Assembly: GCF_020089865.1 (NCBI RefSeq)
Contig: NZ_JAIRBM010000001.1
Coordinates: 248,001 to 312,000, forward strand
Length of the DNA: 64,000 bases
Source: Microvirga puerhi
GTDB lineage: Bacteria; Pseudomonadota; Alphaproteobacteria; Rhizobiales; Beijerinckiaceae
Reading direction: 5' to 3'
In this document: positions 36,919-45,483 of the stretch, in pieces
Numbering within the stretch: position 1 is the first letter of the stretch
Layout: each line of letters opens with the position of its first letter
Made by a program: the position numbers and the translations under genes
The notes under the pieces: generated by a model
Database searches by the model: none
What the model saw: the letters and a program-made list of their open reading frames with translations, nothing else
Told to the model about the DNA's origin: nothing

Positions 36919-37671
36919 ATGCTCGAAATCAAGAACCTCGTGGTCCAGATCGAGGACAAGCGAATCCTCAATGGCCTCGATCTCACCGTCAACAATGGCG
37001 AAGTCGCTGCCATCATGGGGCCGAACGGCTCCGGCAAGTCGACCCTGTCCTACGTGATCGCTGGCAAGGAGGATTATGAAGTCCTCGACGGCGAAATCCT
37101 CCTCGACGGTCAGAACCTGCTCGAGATGGAGCCAGACCAGCGTGCGGCTGCAGGCGTGTTCCTGGCCTTTCAATACCCGCTGGAGATCCCGGGCGTCGCC
37201 TCGATGACCTTCCTCAAGGCCGCCATGAACGCTCAGCGCAAGGCACGCGGCGACGCGGAGCTGACCATGCCCGACTTCATCAAGCGCGTGAACGCAGCCG
37301 CGACGCAGCTCGAGATCCCGAAGGACATGCTCAAGCGCGCCCTCAATGTCGGCTTCTCCGGCGGTGAGAAGAAGCGCATGGAGATTCTCCAGATGGCGCT
37401 GCTCCAGCCGACATTCTGCATCCTGGACGAGACGGATTCCGGCCTCGATATCGACGCGCTGCGCATCGTTTCCGAGGGCGTGAATGCCCTCCGCTCGCCG
37501 GATCGCTCCTTCCTCGTCATCACCCATTATCAGCGCCTGCTCAACCACATCGTGCCGGATACCGTGCACGTGATGTCGGCTGGACGCATCGTGAAGTCCG
37601 GCGGCAAGGAATTGGCGCTCGAGCTCGAGGCAAACGGCTATGCCGATTACCGGGAAAGCGAGGCCGCCTGA
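36919..37671 (+). CDS. sufC: Fe-S cluster assembly ATPase SufC
   Basis: A 250-residue ABC-type ATPase of the SufBCD complex; it is soluble, not a transporter. Walker A 'GPNGSGKST' (residues 34-42), ABC signature '[11 protein letters not shown]', Walker B '[11 protein letters not shown]' and the switch histidine 'VITHYQRLL' are visible. ATP hydrolysis reshapes SufB-SufD to expose cluster-binding sites. sufD starts one base after its stop codon. Confidence 0.97.
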   Translation: MLEIKNLVVQIEDKRILNGLDLTVNNGEVAAIMGPNGSGKSTLSYVIAGKEDYEVLDGEILLDGQNLLEMEPDQRAAAGVFLAFQYPLEIPGVASMTFLKAAMNAQRKARGDAELTMPDFIKRVNAAATQLEIPKDMLKRALNVGFSGGEKKRMEILQMALLQPTFCILDETDSGLDIDALRIVSEGVNALRSPDRSFLVITHYQRLLNHIVPDTVHVMSAGRIVKSGGKELALELEANGYADYRESEAA

Positions 37672-37672
37672 C

Positions 37673-38986
37673 ATGGCCGAAGTCACTCTCATGAAGACTC
37701 CGGCCGAGACCGGCTTGGCGCAGGCATTCGAAGGCGCCAAGGCTCTTTTGCCGGGGAATGCAGAATCGCGCGCCCAGGCCTTCGAGCAGTTCAATCTCCG
37801 TGGCCTGCCGCATCGGCGTGTCGAGGAGTTCAAGTATACGGACCTGCGCTCTCTCATGCGCGAGGCCGCTCCGTTCGCCGCAAAGCCGTCGGGCGAGGAG
37901 GCGAGGGCAGCCTTGGCCAATGCCAAGGCGCTTGCAGGCGTGTCTGCGCTCCAAGTGCCTTTCGTCAACGGTCACTTCGTTCGTGACGCGGTGCGCTTCG
38001 AGTCGTTGCCGGAAGGCGTCGAGGTCGTTCCGCTCGCGGAGGCGCTGGCCTCAGGACATGACTGGCTTGCGCACTTAAGCCCGATACCTTGGGCTTCGGA
38101 CAACCCGGTCTATCAGCTCAATACCTCGTTCATGGCGGATGGGGTGATGCTGCGGATCACTGGCCCGGTCGAGACGCCGGTCCACCTGCGCTTCGTGACA
38201 TCCAGTGCCTCTGCCGTTGCAACCGCGACGCGCGTGCTGGTCCTGGTGGAGGATGGTGCATCCGTGACGCTTCTTGAAAGCCACGAGAGCAGCAACGGCG
38301 CAGGGCACCAGCCGAACGATGTGGTCGAGATCATTGCCGGCGACGAGACCGATGTGCGCCACATTCGGATGAACGTCGAAGGCGATCAGGCTTTGGCCCT
38401 TTCGACGCTGGCGGTGAAGATGGGCACGGAGGCCCGGCTCACCAGCGTCAATCTGGTGGCTGGCGCTGCCGTCTCTCGCCATCAGGTCTTCGGCCTGTTC
38501 AACGGCGAGAATGCGAAGGCGCAGATCAACGGTGCCACGATGATCAAGGGGCGCCAGCATGCGGATTCGACACTCGTCGTCGAGCACGGTGCTCCCCACT
38601 GCGAGAGCCGAGAGCTCTTTAAGACCGTCATCGATGACGAAGCGACTGGCGTCTTCCAAGGCAAGATCATCGTTCCGCATCACGCTCAGAAGACCGACGG
38701 TCGCATGATGTCGGCCGCGATTCTTCTGGCCGAAGGCGGCGCCATGAACAACAAGCCGGAGCTTGAGATCTTTGCTGACGATGTGCAGTGCGCCCACGGC
38801 GCCACCTGCGGTCAGCTCGACGAGGATCTGCTGTTCTATCTCATGGCCCGCGGCTTGCCGAAGAAGGAAGCCGAGAGCCTTCTCGTCCAAGCCTTCCTCG
38901 GCGAAGCGGTCGAGTTCGTCGACAACGAACCCGTGCGCGAGGCCCTTGTAGCCGCCATCGAGGAATGGCTGCGGACACGCTCGTAA
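37673..38986 (+). CDS. sufD: Fe-S cluster assembly protein SufD
   Basis: A 437-residue SufB paralogue and partner in SufBC2D, thought to help iron entry. Features: 'RRVEEFKYTDLRSLM' near residue 45, the beta-helix core, and the C-terminal UPF0051 signature 'NNKPELEIFADDVQCAHGATCGQLDEDLLFYLMARGL' region with its conserved Cys/His. ATG 37673 lies one base past the sufC stop; a longer frame at 37640 overlaps sufC and was rejected. Confidence 0.95.
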   Translation: MAEVTLMKTPAETGLAQAFEGAKALLPGNAESRAQAFEQFNLRGLPHRRVEEFKYTDLRSLMREAAPFAAKPSGEEARAALANAKALAGVSALQVPFVNGHFVRDAVRFESLPEGVEVVPLAEALASGHDWLAHLSPIPWASDNPVYQLNTSFMADGVMLRITGPVETPVHLRFVTSSASAVATATRVLVLVEDGASVTLLESHESSNGAGHQPNDVVEIIAGDETDVRHIRMNVEGDQALALSTLAVKMGTEARLTSVNLVAGAAVSRHQVFGLFNGENAKAQINGATMIKGRQHADSTLVVEHGAPHCESRELFKTVIDDEATGVFQGKIIVPHHAQKTDGRMMSAAILLAEGGAMNNKPELEIFADDVQCAHGATCGQLDEDLLFYLMARGLPKKEAESLLVQAFLGEAVEFVDNEPVREALVAAIEEWLRTRS

Positions 38987-38995
38987 GAATCGATG

Positions 38996-39085
38996 CGTCA
39001 TGGCCGGGCTCGTCCCGGCCATCCACGTCTTTCTGCGCCCCAGCATTGCCAGGGCGTGGATGCTCGGCACAGGGCCGGGCATGAC
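38996..39085. repeat. Intergenic palindromic repeat element between sufD and sufS
   Basis: CGTCATGGCCGGGC at the left and GCCGGGCATGACG at the right form an imperfect inverted repeat, with an inner stem ATCCACG/CGTGGAT. This is the common 'CGTCATGGCCGGGC...' Rhizobiales intergenic hairpin type, a different subtype from the element before sufC. Confidence 0.7.
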
Positions 39086-39105
39086 GACGGAGAAATGGTG
39101 AGACG

Positions 39106-40341
39106 ATGAACGCACCTGTAAAGCCCTACGACGTCGAGGCCATTCGGGCTCAGTTTCCGATCCTGTCGAGCCAAGTTTACGGCAAGCCGCTCGTCTATCT
39201 CGACAATGCGGCCTCGGCGCAGAAGCCGCGGGCAGTGATCGACGCCATGGTCAATACCATGGAGACCGGCTACTCCAACGTTCACCGCGGCCTCCATTTC
39301 ATGGCGAATGCGGCGACCGAGTCGTTCGAGCGGGCGCGCGAGACCGTACGGAGCTTCCTCAATGCTGGGTCGGTAGACGAGATCGTCTTCACCAAATCGG
39401 CGACCGAAGCCTACAATCTCGTGGCCGATTCCTTCGGACGGATGGCGATCGGGGAGGGGGACGAAATCATCCTCTCCATCATGGAGCATCATTCCAATAT
39501 CGTGCCGTGGCACTTCCTGCGTGAGCGCAAGGGAGCGGTCATCCGCTGGGCACCGGTCGATGACGAGGGCAATTTCCTTCTCGACGAGTACGAGAAACTC
39601 TTTTCACCGCGCACCAAGATCGTCGCCATCACGCATATGTCCAACGTGCTCGGCACAGTCACGCCCATGAAGGACATCATCCGGATCGCCCATGCCCACG
39701 GGGTGCCAGTGCTGGTGGATGGCGCGCAGGGTGCTGTCCATCTCGATGTGGATGTCCGCGACCTTGATGCGGATTTCTATGTCATGACCGGCCATAAGGT
39801 CTACGGGCCGACAGGCATCGGCGTGCTCTACGGCAAGAAGGAGCTTCTGATGCAGATGCCGCCCTACCAGGGCGGTGGCGAGATGATCCGCGAGGTTCGT
39901 CGCGACAGCATCACCTACAACGATCCCCCGCACCGTTTCGAGGCCGGAACGCCGGCGATCGTCGAGGCCGTGGGCCTGGATGCAGCTCTTCGCTTTATGA
40001 TGGAGCTCGGCCGTGACCGGATCCGGGCTCATGAGGCTGCCCTCTCGGATTATGCCCATCAGAAGCTCGGGGCCATCAACTCACTTCGGATCTATGGGCG
40101 AGCCAAAGGCAAGGGAGCCATCATTGCCTTTGACATGAAGGGCGCCCACGCCCACGATATCGCCACGGTGATCGACCGCCAGGGCGTTGCCGTTAGGGCA
40201 GGGACCCATTGCGCCATGCCCCTGCTCGAACGCTTCGGGGCGACTGCGACCTGCCGCGCGTCATTCGGGCTCTACAACACTCTGGAAGAAGTCGATAAAC
40301 TGGCCGAAGCCCTGCAGAAGGCCGAAACCCTGTTCGCGTGA
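39106..40341 (+). CDS. sufS: Cysteine desulfurase SufS
   Basis: A 411-residue group II cysteine desulfurase. Features: 'YLDNAASAQKP', 'GYSNVHRGLH', 'MEHHSNIVPW', 'DGAQGAVHLDVDV', the PLP lysine in 'MTGHKVYGPTGIG' and the persulfide cysteine in 'RAGTHCAMPL'. It passes sulfur to SufBCD, usually through SufE or SufU; neither is in the window. Its stop is followed 9 bases later by the SufT-like gene. Confidence 0.95.
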   Translation: MNAPVKPYDVEAIRAQFPILSSQVYGKPLVYLDNAASAQKPRAVIDAMVNTMETGYSNVHRGLHFMANAATESFERARETVRSFLNAGSVDEIVFTKSATEAYNLVADSFGRMAIGEGDEIILSIMEHHSNIVPWHFLRERKGAVIRWAPVDDEGNFLLDEYEKLFSPRTKIVAITHMSNVLGTVTPMKDIIRIAHAHGVPVLVDGAQGAVHLDVDVRDLDADFYVMTGHKVYGPTGIGVLYGKKELLMQMPPYQGGGEMIREVRRDSITYNDPPHRFEAGTPAIVEAVGLDAALRFMMELGRDRIRAHEAALSDYAHQKLGAINSLRIYGRAKGKGAIIAFDMKGAHAHDIATVIDRQGVAVRAGTHCAMPLLERFGATATCRASFGLYNTLEEVDKLAEALQKAETLFA

Positions 40342-40350
40342 GGATTGCCT

Positions 40351-40734
40351 GTGAACGACCTGACCCCGATCAACGATGCGCCGAACGCGCCGCAGGTGAA
40401 CCCCAGCGCTGGACTCCCGCCGGAAGAGCTCGACCGTATGACGGACGACATCGTGGCGGCTCTCAAGACGGTTTACGATCCTGAAATCCCGGCGGATATC
40501 TACGAACTGGGCCTCATTTATCGGGTCGAGATCGATGACAACCGGAACGTCACGATTGACATGACCTTGACGGCACCCGGCTGTCCCGTCGCCGGCGAAA
40601 TGCCGGGCTGGGTCGAGAATGCGGTGGCGACCGTGCAGGGTGTCCAGGCCGTGACCGTCAACATGGTCTTCGATCCGCCGTGGGACCAGAGCCGTATGTC
40701 GGACGAGGCGCGCGTCGCTCTCGACATGTGGTAG
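40351..40734 (+). CDS. sufT: SufT-like MIP18/DUF59 Fe-S assembly factor
   Basis: A 127-residue DUF59 protein. Features: 'VAALKTVYDPEIPADIYELGLIYRV', 'DMTLTAPGCPVAGEMPGWV' with the conserved cysteine, and 'VFDPPWDQSRMSDEARVALDMW'. Such proteins (SufT, eukaryotic MIP18) help deliver or mature Fe-S clusters. GTG 40351 is preferred because GAGGA lies six bases before it; the TTG at 40345 has no spacing. The gene symbol rests on context and family. Confidence 0.88.
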   Translation: MNDLTPINDAPNAPQVNPSAGLPPEELDRMTDDIVAALKTVYDPEIPADIYELGLIYRVEIDDNRNVTIDMTLTAPGCPVAGEMPGWVENAVATVQGVQAVTVNMVFDPPWDQSRMSDEARVALDMW

Positions 40735-40748
40735 GTGCCGGCCGCTGG

Positions 40749-41231
40749 CTACCTGTCTGCCGGCGAGGCAAGCTGTTTCCTGAAATAGACGACGCGTTCG
40801 GTCTCCTCAAATCCGAGGCGCTCGTGCATCGCGTGCGATACCGTATTGCCAAGATCGGCATCGGAGGCGAATTCGCTGCACCCGCGCTCCATGGCCCACG
40901 CTTCCGCCGCCTTGACCAGGAGACGGGCGATACCGCCTCGCCGCCAATTGCGGTCGACATAGATCCCCTCAAGGAAGGCGACGGGGGAGGAAACGCAGCC
41001 GTTCACATAGTCGCGGCGCAGCGCAACCTCGACAAAGCCCGCCGTTCTTGATCCATCCGCCAGGGCGAGCAGCACGACCGCATCACTGGAGGGAGTCAGC
41101 AGGAACTCCTCCGCTTCGCGATGATGGTCCTCTCGGCTCGATTCGGGCCAGAGCGCCGCTCGGAGGCGCGTCCAATCTTCGAGAAGCGAGATGTCGGCAG
41201 TCACGATCCGGACGGCATCATTCTTGCTCAT
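40749..41231 (-). CDS. GNAT acetyltransferase resembling aminoglycoside 6'-N-acetyltransferase type I
   Basis: A 160-residue acetyl-CoA-dependent acetyltransferase. It matches the AAC(6')-I pattern closely: 'LWPESS' near the start, 'RRDYVNG', 'SPVAFLEGIYVDRNWRRGGIA' (acetyl-CoA-binding region), 'GCSEFASDADLGNTVSHAMH' and 'LGFEETERVVYFRK'. AAC(6')-I enzymes acetylate the 6'-amine of aminoglycosides, but chromosomal members may have other native substrates. It sits antisense inside the suf cluster, between the SufT-like gene (15-base gap) and sufA. Confidence 0.82.
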   Translation of the reverse strand: MSKNDAVRIVTADISLLEDWTRLRAALWPESSREDHHREAEEFLLTPSSDAVVLLALADGSRTAGFVEVALRRDYVNGCVSSPVAFLEGIYVDRNWRRGGIARLLVKAAEAWAMERGCSEFASDADLGNTVSHAMHERLGFEETERVVYFRKQLASPADR

Positions 41232-41411
41232 GCGACAGCGGTTCCCCTTATCTGATGGGCTTATTGCCTAGATTGGAATTCGGCACGGACCGTCAACCAC
41301 AATGGTATGGCGGAGGGATAAATCTCGACGTTCAGGCTTCCATCTCCTATTTATATGGAAATGGACTCGTTCTGCCCGGGCCTTGAACCCGGACGCCAGG
41401 AGAGAAATTCA

Positions 41412-41792
41412 ATGGCTTTACCGGGATTCAAGGTCGTCACCTTGACCGATGCGGCGGCAAGCCGCGTCAAAGACATCATCGCCAGGGCTGACCGGCCGAT
41501 CGTCGGCGTGCGCGTGGGCGTCAAGAACGGCGGCTGTGCCGGGATGTCCTACACCATGGAATATGCGGACAGCATCTCGCCACTCGACGAGGTTGTGGAG
41601 GACAAAGGCGTCACGGTCCTGATCGACCCTAAGGCCGTGCTGTTCCTCCTTGGAACCGAAATGGACTTCCAGACCACGAAGCTGGCATCGCAGTTCGTCT
41701 TCAATAATCCCAACCAGACCTCGGCCTGCGGCTGCGGCGAATCTGTCGCGATCACGCCGGCGACTCCTGACAGGTTCCAGCCCGCCGAGTGA
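41412..41792 (+). CDS. sufA: A-type Fe-S cluster carrier SufA/IscA family
   Basis: A 126-residue HesB/IscA-type protein that carries Fe-S clusters or iron to target proteins. The three conserved cysteines are in 'NGGCAGMSY' and 'ACGCGES'. ATG 41412 (MALPGFKVVTLTD) has AGGAGAG upstream; the longer frame from 41355 is unlikely. It is separated from the rest of the suf cluster by the antisense acetyltransferase gene, so it probably has its own promoter in 41232-41411. Confidence 0.93.
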   Translation: MALPGFKVVTLTDAAASRVKDIIARADRPIVGVRVGVKNGGCAGMSYTMEYADSISPLDEVVEDKGVTVLIDPKAVLFLLGTEMDFQTTKLASQFVFNNPNQTSACGCGESVAITPATPDRFQPAE

Positions 41793-41799
41793 TTCTTCC

Positions 41800-42159
41800 A
41801 TGGATGCGGAAGCCATCAGCGATGTATTCCGGGCGCTTGGCCCTATCAGGATCCGCCGGATGTTCGGCGGACAGGGCATCTATCGGGGCGAGGTGATGTT
41901 CGCCCTAGAGGCCGGCGGCGAGCTCTATTTGAAGACCGATGTTGAGACCGTGCCGGTTTTCCAGGAGCTCAATTCGAGACCCTTTACTTACGAAAGCCGC
42001 GACGGGCGAACGACGGTGATGAGCTATTGGCTCATGCCGGAATCCGCCATGGAGGACGAGGACGAAGCGCAACGTCTCGGCAGCCTGGCCCTGGAGGCGG
42101 CCTACCGGACTCGTGCCGCTAAGCCTGCCAGGAAGCGCTCCCGGAGAGCGTCGGCTTAG
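41800..42159 (+). CDS. TfoX N-terminal domain protein
   Basis: A 119-residue protein with the TfoX/Sxy N-terminal domain ('LGPIRIRRMFGGQGIYRGEVMFA', 'YLKTD', 'MSYWLMPE') and a basic tail. TfoX in gamma-proteobacteria regulates competence; the single-domain alphaproteobacterial versions have no established role. It starts 8 bases after sufA. Its stop overlaps the stop of the converging FMN reductase gene by four bases. Confidence 0.88.
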   Translation: MDAEAISDVFRALGPIRIRRMFGGQGIYRGEVMFALEAGGELYLKTDVETVPVFQELNSRPFTYESRDGRTTVMSYWLMPESAMEDEDEAQRLGSLALEAAYRTRAAKPARKRSRRASA

Positions 42160-42710
42160 CTCTTCTTTACGGCCTCGATCCACGCCGCAAAGCTCTGCAT
42201 GAACTTCGCGAGGAAGGCGCGTGTGTTGTCGTTCGTCAGCTTCCCCTGGTCATCGAGGAGCTGGGTAACATTGCCGACATAGGCCTCAGGCTGCTGCATC
42301 GCCGGGATATTCAAGAAGACGAGTGACTGTCGCAGGTGATGATTGGCGCCAAAACCGCCGATGGCACCGGGCGAGACGCTGACGACCGCACCGGGCTTTC
42401 CGTCCCAGGCACTCTGGCCGTACGGCCGCGATCCCACATCCAAAGCATTCTTCAGACCTCCCGGAATCGAGCGGTTGTATTCGGGTGTCACGAACAGGAC
42501 TGCGTCTGCGGCTGCAACCGTCCGTCGGAACTCGCGGTACGATTCAGGCGGATTGCTTTCGTCATCTTGATTGTAGAGGGGAAGCTGGCCGATCTCGACA
42601 AAGCTGAGCGACATCCCTTCAGGAGCAAGCTCCACGAGGGCCTTAGCGATCTTGCGCGTAAACGATTCCTTGCGAAGGCTTCCGACGAAGACGGCGACAT
42701 TCCGAGCCAT
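42156..42710 (-). CDS. NADPH-dependent FMN reductase / quinone reductase
   Basis: A 184-residue flavodoxin-like protein. The FMN phosphate-binding loop is 'VGSLRKESFTRKIA', and the characteristic 'FVTPEYNRSIPGGLKNALD' block and a 'SPGAIGGFGA' loop are present. It fits the NAD(P)H-dependent FMN/quinone/chromate reductase family (ChrR/YieF-like); the physiological substrate is uncertain. ATG 42710 has AGGAAG upstream; seven extra in-frame codons are possible. Confidence 0.9.
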   Translation of the reverse strand: MARNVAVFVGSLRKESFTRKIAKALVELAPEGMSLSFVEIGQLPLYNQDDESNPPESYREFRRTVAAADAVLFVTPEYNRSIPGGLKNALDVGSRPYGQSAWDGKPGAVVSVSPGAIGGFGANHHLRQSLVFLNIPAMQQPEAYVGNVTQLLDDQGKLTNDNTRAFLAKFMQSFAAWIEAVKKS

Positions 42711-42819
42711 GACAACTTCCTGATGAGACATCCGATACGTCGCAGCCGTTGGAGAGCGGCTACGACCGCTGTACTTGTCAGGAGGATTGTGCCGCGCGTC
42801 TGCTCTTTGGCAAGTCGAC

Positions 42820-44241
42820 CTATTTCGGTTTCTTCACCGGAGCGGGCCGCAAGAGGAACGCGGGGACATGATCGCCGAGGCCAACCACTGGCTCATCCGT
42901 GTCTTGGTCCCTTCGGCTGCGGCCGCGGTCCCGATCCCTTTGGGGGGCTCTTTCTGGAGCTCGGTCGCGGCGAGGAGCTTTCTCTTCGCGGACTTCGATG
43001 TCCTGAACGGTTGCCTCTTCGGTCGTCCTGACGCTTCCTTTGCCGCCGCGCGAACGCTCCGAGCCTCCACGTCCACGCCGGGCGGATGTTTTGCCTGCGG
43101 AAGGGGGACGTTCGGCGAGGCTCGGACCTTCCCATTCGATCGGCTGCCCGATCAACTTTTCGATGGCCGCCAGAGATTTCTCGTCACCTGGCCTGACGAG
43201 TGTGAAGGAATAGCCTGTCCGCCCTGCGCGTCCAGTGCGGCCGATGCGATGGACATAATCCTCCGCGTGATGTGGCACATCATAGTTGAAGACGTGGCTC
43301 ACCGCCGGAATGTCGAGGCCCCGCGCAGCCACGTCGCTTGCCACGAGAAGGGGCGTATCGCCGCTACGGAAGCCATCGAGGGCAGCCATGCGGGCGCGCT
43401 GATCCATGTCGCCATGAAGGGCCGCAACGTTGAAGCCATGCTTCTGCAAGGATCGATGGAGCACTGCCACATCGCGCTTGCGGTTGCAGAAGACGATCGC
43501 GTTCTTGAGATCCGTGGCGCCACGGATGAGCTCCCGCAGGGTCTCGCGTTTCTCGTAATCCTGCGATCCCGTGGCCACCAGGCGCTGGGTGATCGTGGTG
43601 GCTGTCGAGGCCGCACGGGCGACTTCGACCTTCACCGGGTTATGAAGGAAAGCATCCGCAAGACGCTGGATCTCGGGCGGCATGGTCGCCGAGAAGAACA
43701 GGGTCTGACGGGTGAAGGGGACCAGCTTTACGATACGCTCGATGTCGGGGATGAAGCCCATATCGAGCATCCGGTCGGCTTCGTCGATGACGAGGAGCTC
43801 GACGCCCGTCAGCAGGAGCTTGCCACGCTCGAAATGGTCGAGCAGGCGGCCTGGGGTTGCGATCAACACGTCGACGCCGCGAGTGATCTTGGCGTCCTGA
43901 TCACCGAAGGAAACGCCTCCGATCAGCAATGCGACCGACAGCTTGTGGTTGGCTCCGTAGCGGTCGAAATTCTCTTCCACCTGCGCTGCCAGCTCGCGGG
44001 TCGGCTCGAGGATCAGGGTCCTGGGCATCCTGGCGCGGGCTCGTCCGCTCTCGAGAAGCGTCAGCATCGGCAAAGTAAAGGCCGCTGTCTTGCCTGTGCC
44101 CGTCTGAGCGATGCCAAGCACGTCCCGGCGCGCCAGCACATGCGGAATGGCCTGGGCCTGGATCGGAGTCGGCTCGGTATAGCCGGAGGCGGCGACCGCC
44201 TGTTGAACTTTCTCGCTAAGTCCGAGTTCGGCAAACGACAT
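42820..44241 (-). CDS. DEAD-box ATP-dependent RNA helicase (RhlE type)
   Basis: A 473-residue RNA helicase. The Q motif region 'YTEPTPIQAQAIP', motif I 'AQTGTGKT', Ia 'PTRELAAQ', II 'DEAD', III 'SAT', V 'ARGLDIP' and VI 'HRIGRTGRAG' are all present. The C-terminus (about 375-473) is a disordered Arg/Glu/Pro-rich tail that likely binds RNA or degradosome partners, in the manner of RhlE. The gene is preceded by a 420-bp region without a recognisable gene. A 494-codon frame on the opposite strand is spurious. Confidence 0.93.
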   Translation of the reverse strand: MSFAELGLSEKVQQAVAASGYTEPTPIQAQAIPHVLARRDVLGIAQTGTGKTAAFTLPMLTLLESGRARARMPRTLILEPTRELAAQVEENFDRYGANHKLSVALLIGGVSFGDQDAKITRGVDVLIATPGRLLDHFERGKLLLTGVELLVIDEADRMLDMGFIPDIERIVKLVPFTRQTLFFSATMPPEIQRLADAFLHNPVKVEVARAASTATTITQRLVATGSQDYEKRETLRELIRGATDLKNAIVFCNRKRDVAVLHRSLQKHGFNVAALHGDMDQRARMAALDGFRSGDTPLLVASDVAARGLDIPAVSHVFNYDVPHHAEDYVHRIGRTGRAGRTGYSFTLVRPGDEKSLAAIEKLIGQPIEWEGPSLAERPPSAGKTSARRGRGGSERSRGGKGSVRTTEEATVQDIEVREEKAPRRDRAPERAPQRDRDRGRSRRDQDTDEPVVGLGDHVPAFLLRPAPVKKPK

Positions 44242-44623
44242 GAGAGGAATAACCGTTGAGGGCTGAACGCGCTTTCAATGCCGGCCGCTCGATACGGCAA
44301 CAAACGGGCGCAAAACTGGTTTCACCTGAGATCAACTGCTCAAGTAACGATGCGGCGCGACCATAGGACAAGCTATGGCCTTGTCAATCCAAGGAAAAGG
44401 CATGAATGCCAAGATATGCGGATTGATTCCGGGTCTCGGCAATACATCCGGCCATCATGAAGAGCAAATACGAGTTCTTTTCATCATACATCGACACGCC
44501 GTCGACGATCATGATCGTGAGACCGATTCGATGCGTAGCGGTCTCTTTGCTGGCCTCACCGGCCAAGGTTTCAACCCGCTGTTGCAATATAGTGACAGAC
44601 ACGAGGATGAATGTTAGTTAATT
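44242..44623. other. Intergenic region without recognisable gene
   Basis: This divergent region lies between the helicase gene and the outer membrane protein gene. Short frames exist on both strands but show no recognisable protein. It should contain both promoters and probably the long helicase leader. Confidence 0.35.
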
Positions 44624-44651
44624 CCATTACAGACGTTTCTGCCTGTAATGG
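44624..44651 (+). promoter_or_regulatory. Inverted repeat in the leader of the outer membrane protein gene
   Basis: CCATTACAG and CTGTAATGG are perfect 9-base arms around a 10-base loop, ending 10 bases before the ATG at 44662. As RNA it would form a hairpin next to the ribosome-binding area; as DNA it could be an operator. Confidence 0.5.
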
Positions 44652-44661
44652 GATAACAATC

Positions 44662-45321
44662 ATGAAGAAGATCCTGCTCTCCTCCGTCGCCTTCGTGGGG
44701 CTCACCATCAGCGCCATGGCTGCCGACCTGCCGTCGCGTGCGGCTCCGGCTCCAGTCATGGCTGCTGCCCCGGTCTTCACCTGGACCGGTTTCTATGTCG
44801 GCGTGAATGCTGGCTACGGCTGGAACACCAACGACAGCAACCGCTACTATGACCCGATCCTGGGCTATTACGGCGGCAACCACAGCGACGGCGGGTTCGT
44901 TGGCGGCGCTCAGGCCGGCTACAACTTCCAGATGAGCTCCTTTGTCATCGGTGCCGAAGCTGACATCCAGTATGCCGACCGCGGCCGTGATAACGGCTAC
45001 TATGGGCTCGGCTACTATGGCCACAATTCCTCCGACGACTGGTTCGGCACTGTCCGCGCCCGCGCCGGTTTCGCCTTCGACCAGGCTCTCATCTATGCCA
45101 CCGGCGGCTTTGCCTATGGTGACAGCAATGGCGGTTGGACGGTTGGCGGCGGTCTCGAATACGCCTTCACCGGCAACCTCAGCGCCAAGATCGAGGGTCT
45201 TTATGTGAATCTCGAAGGCAACAACCGCAACGACATCTATCTCGGCTACAACGCTGGCCGCAGCAATGACGAGTTCGCGGTTGTCCGCGCTGGCCTGAAC
45301 TACCGTTTCGGCTCGTACTAA
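44662..45321 (+). CDS. Outer membrane beta-barrel protein (Omp25/Omp31-like porin family)
   Basis: A 219-residue outer membrane protein. A signal peptide (MKKILLSSVAFVGLTISAMA, about 20 residues) precedes mature 'ADLPSRAAP', the typical Rhizobiales Omp25/31 start. 'FTWTGFYVGVNAGYGW' follows, then alternating beta strands ending in a C-terminal aromatic 'AGLNYRFGSY' strand. It probably forms an 8-stranded barrel. The Asn/Tyr/Gly-rich loops ('GYYGLGYYGHNSSD') are likely surface-exposed. It is followed by a strong terminator, so it is monocistronic. Confidence 0.9.
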   Translation: MKKILLSSVAFVGLTISAMAADLPSRAAPAPVMAAAPVFTWTGFYVGVNAGYGWNTNDSNRYYDPILGYYGGNHSDGGFVGGAQAGYNFQMSSFVIGAEADIQYADRGRDNGYYGLGYYGHNSSDDWFGTVRARAGFAFDQALIYATGGFAYGDSNGGWTVGGGLEYAFTGNLSAKIEGLYVNLEGNNRNDIYLGYNAGRSNDEFAVVRAGLNYRFGSY

Positions 45322-45346
45322 GATCTGATTGCACTTGCAGTCTTAT

Positions 45347-45374
45347 AGGCCCGGCAGGAATGCCGGGCCTTTTT
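45347..45374 (+). terminator. Rho-independent terminator after the outer membrane protein gene
   Basis: AGGCCCGGCA-ggaa-TGCCGGGCCT followed by TTTT, 25 bases past the stop codon. Confidence 0.9.
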
Positions 45375-45483
45375 CTTTGAGGGGAGCGCTGGTCCTCGAC
45401 TCTCTCGATGCGGACAGAAGCCTTGTTGCTATCGACAGAAGTCTCTCGACCCGGGTCCCTAGATTGAGGGCGAGCGCCTTGCG

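Noticed and set aside
35275..37968. An 897-codon open frame on the minus strand across sufB, sufC and the sufD start
   Set aside because: It is antisense to three clear suf genes, has no recognisable domains and low-complexity His/Arg/Asp-rich composition; it comes from GC-rich codon bias.
42775..44259. A 494-codon plus-strand frame over the helicase gene
   Set aside because: Shadow of the DEAD-box gene, whose motifs are complete on the minus strand.
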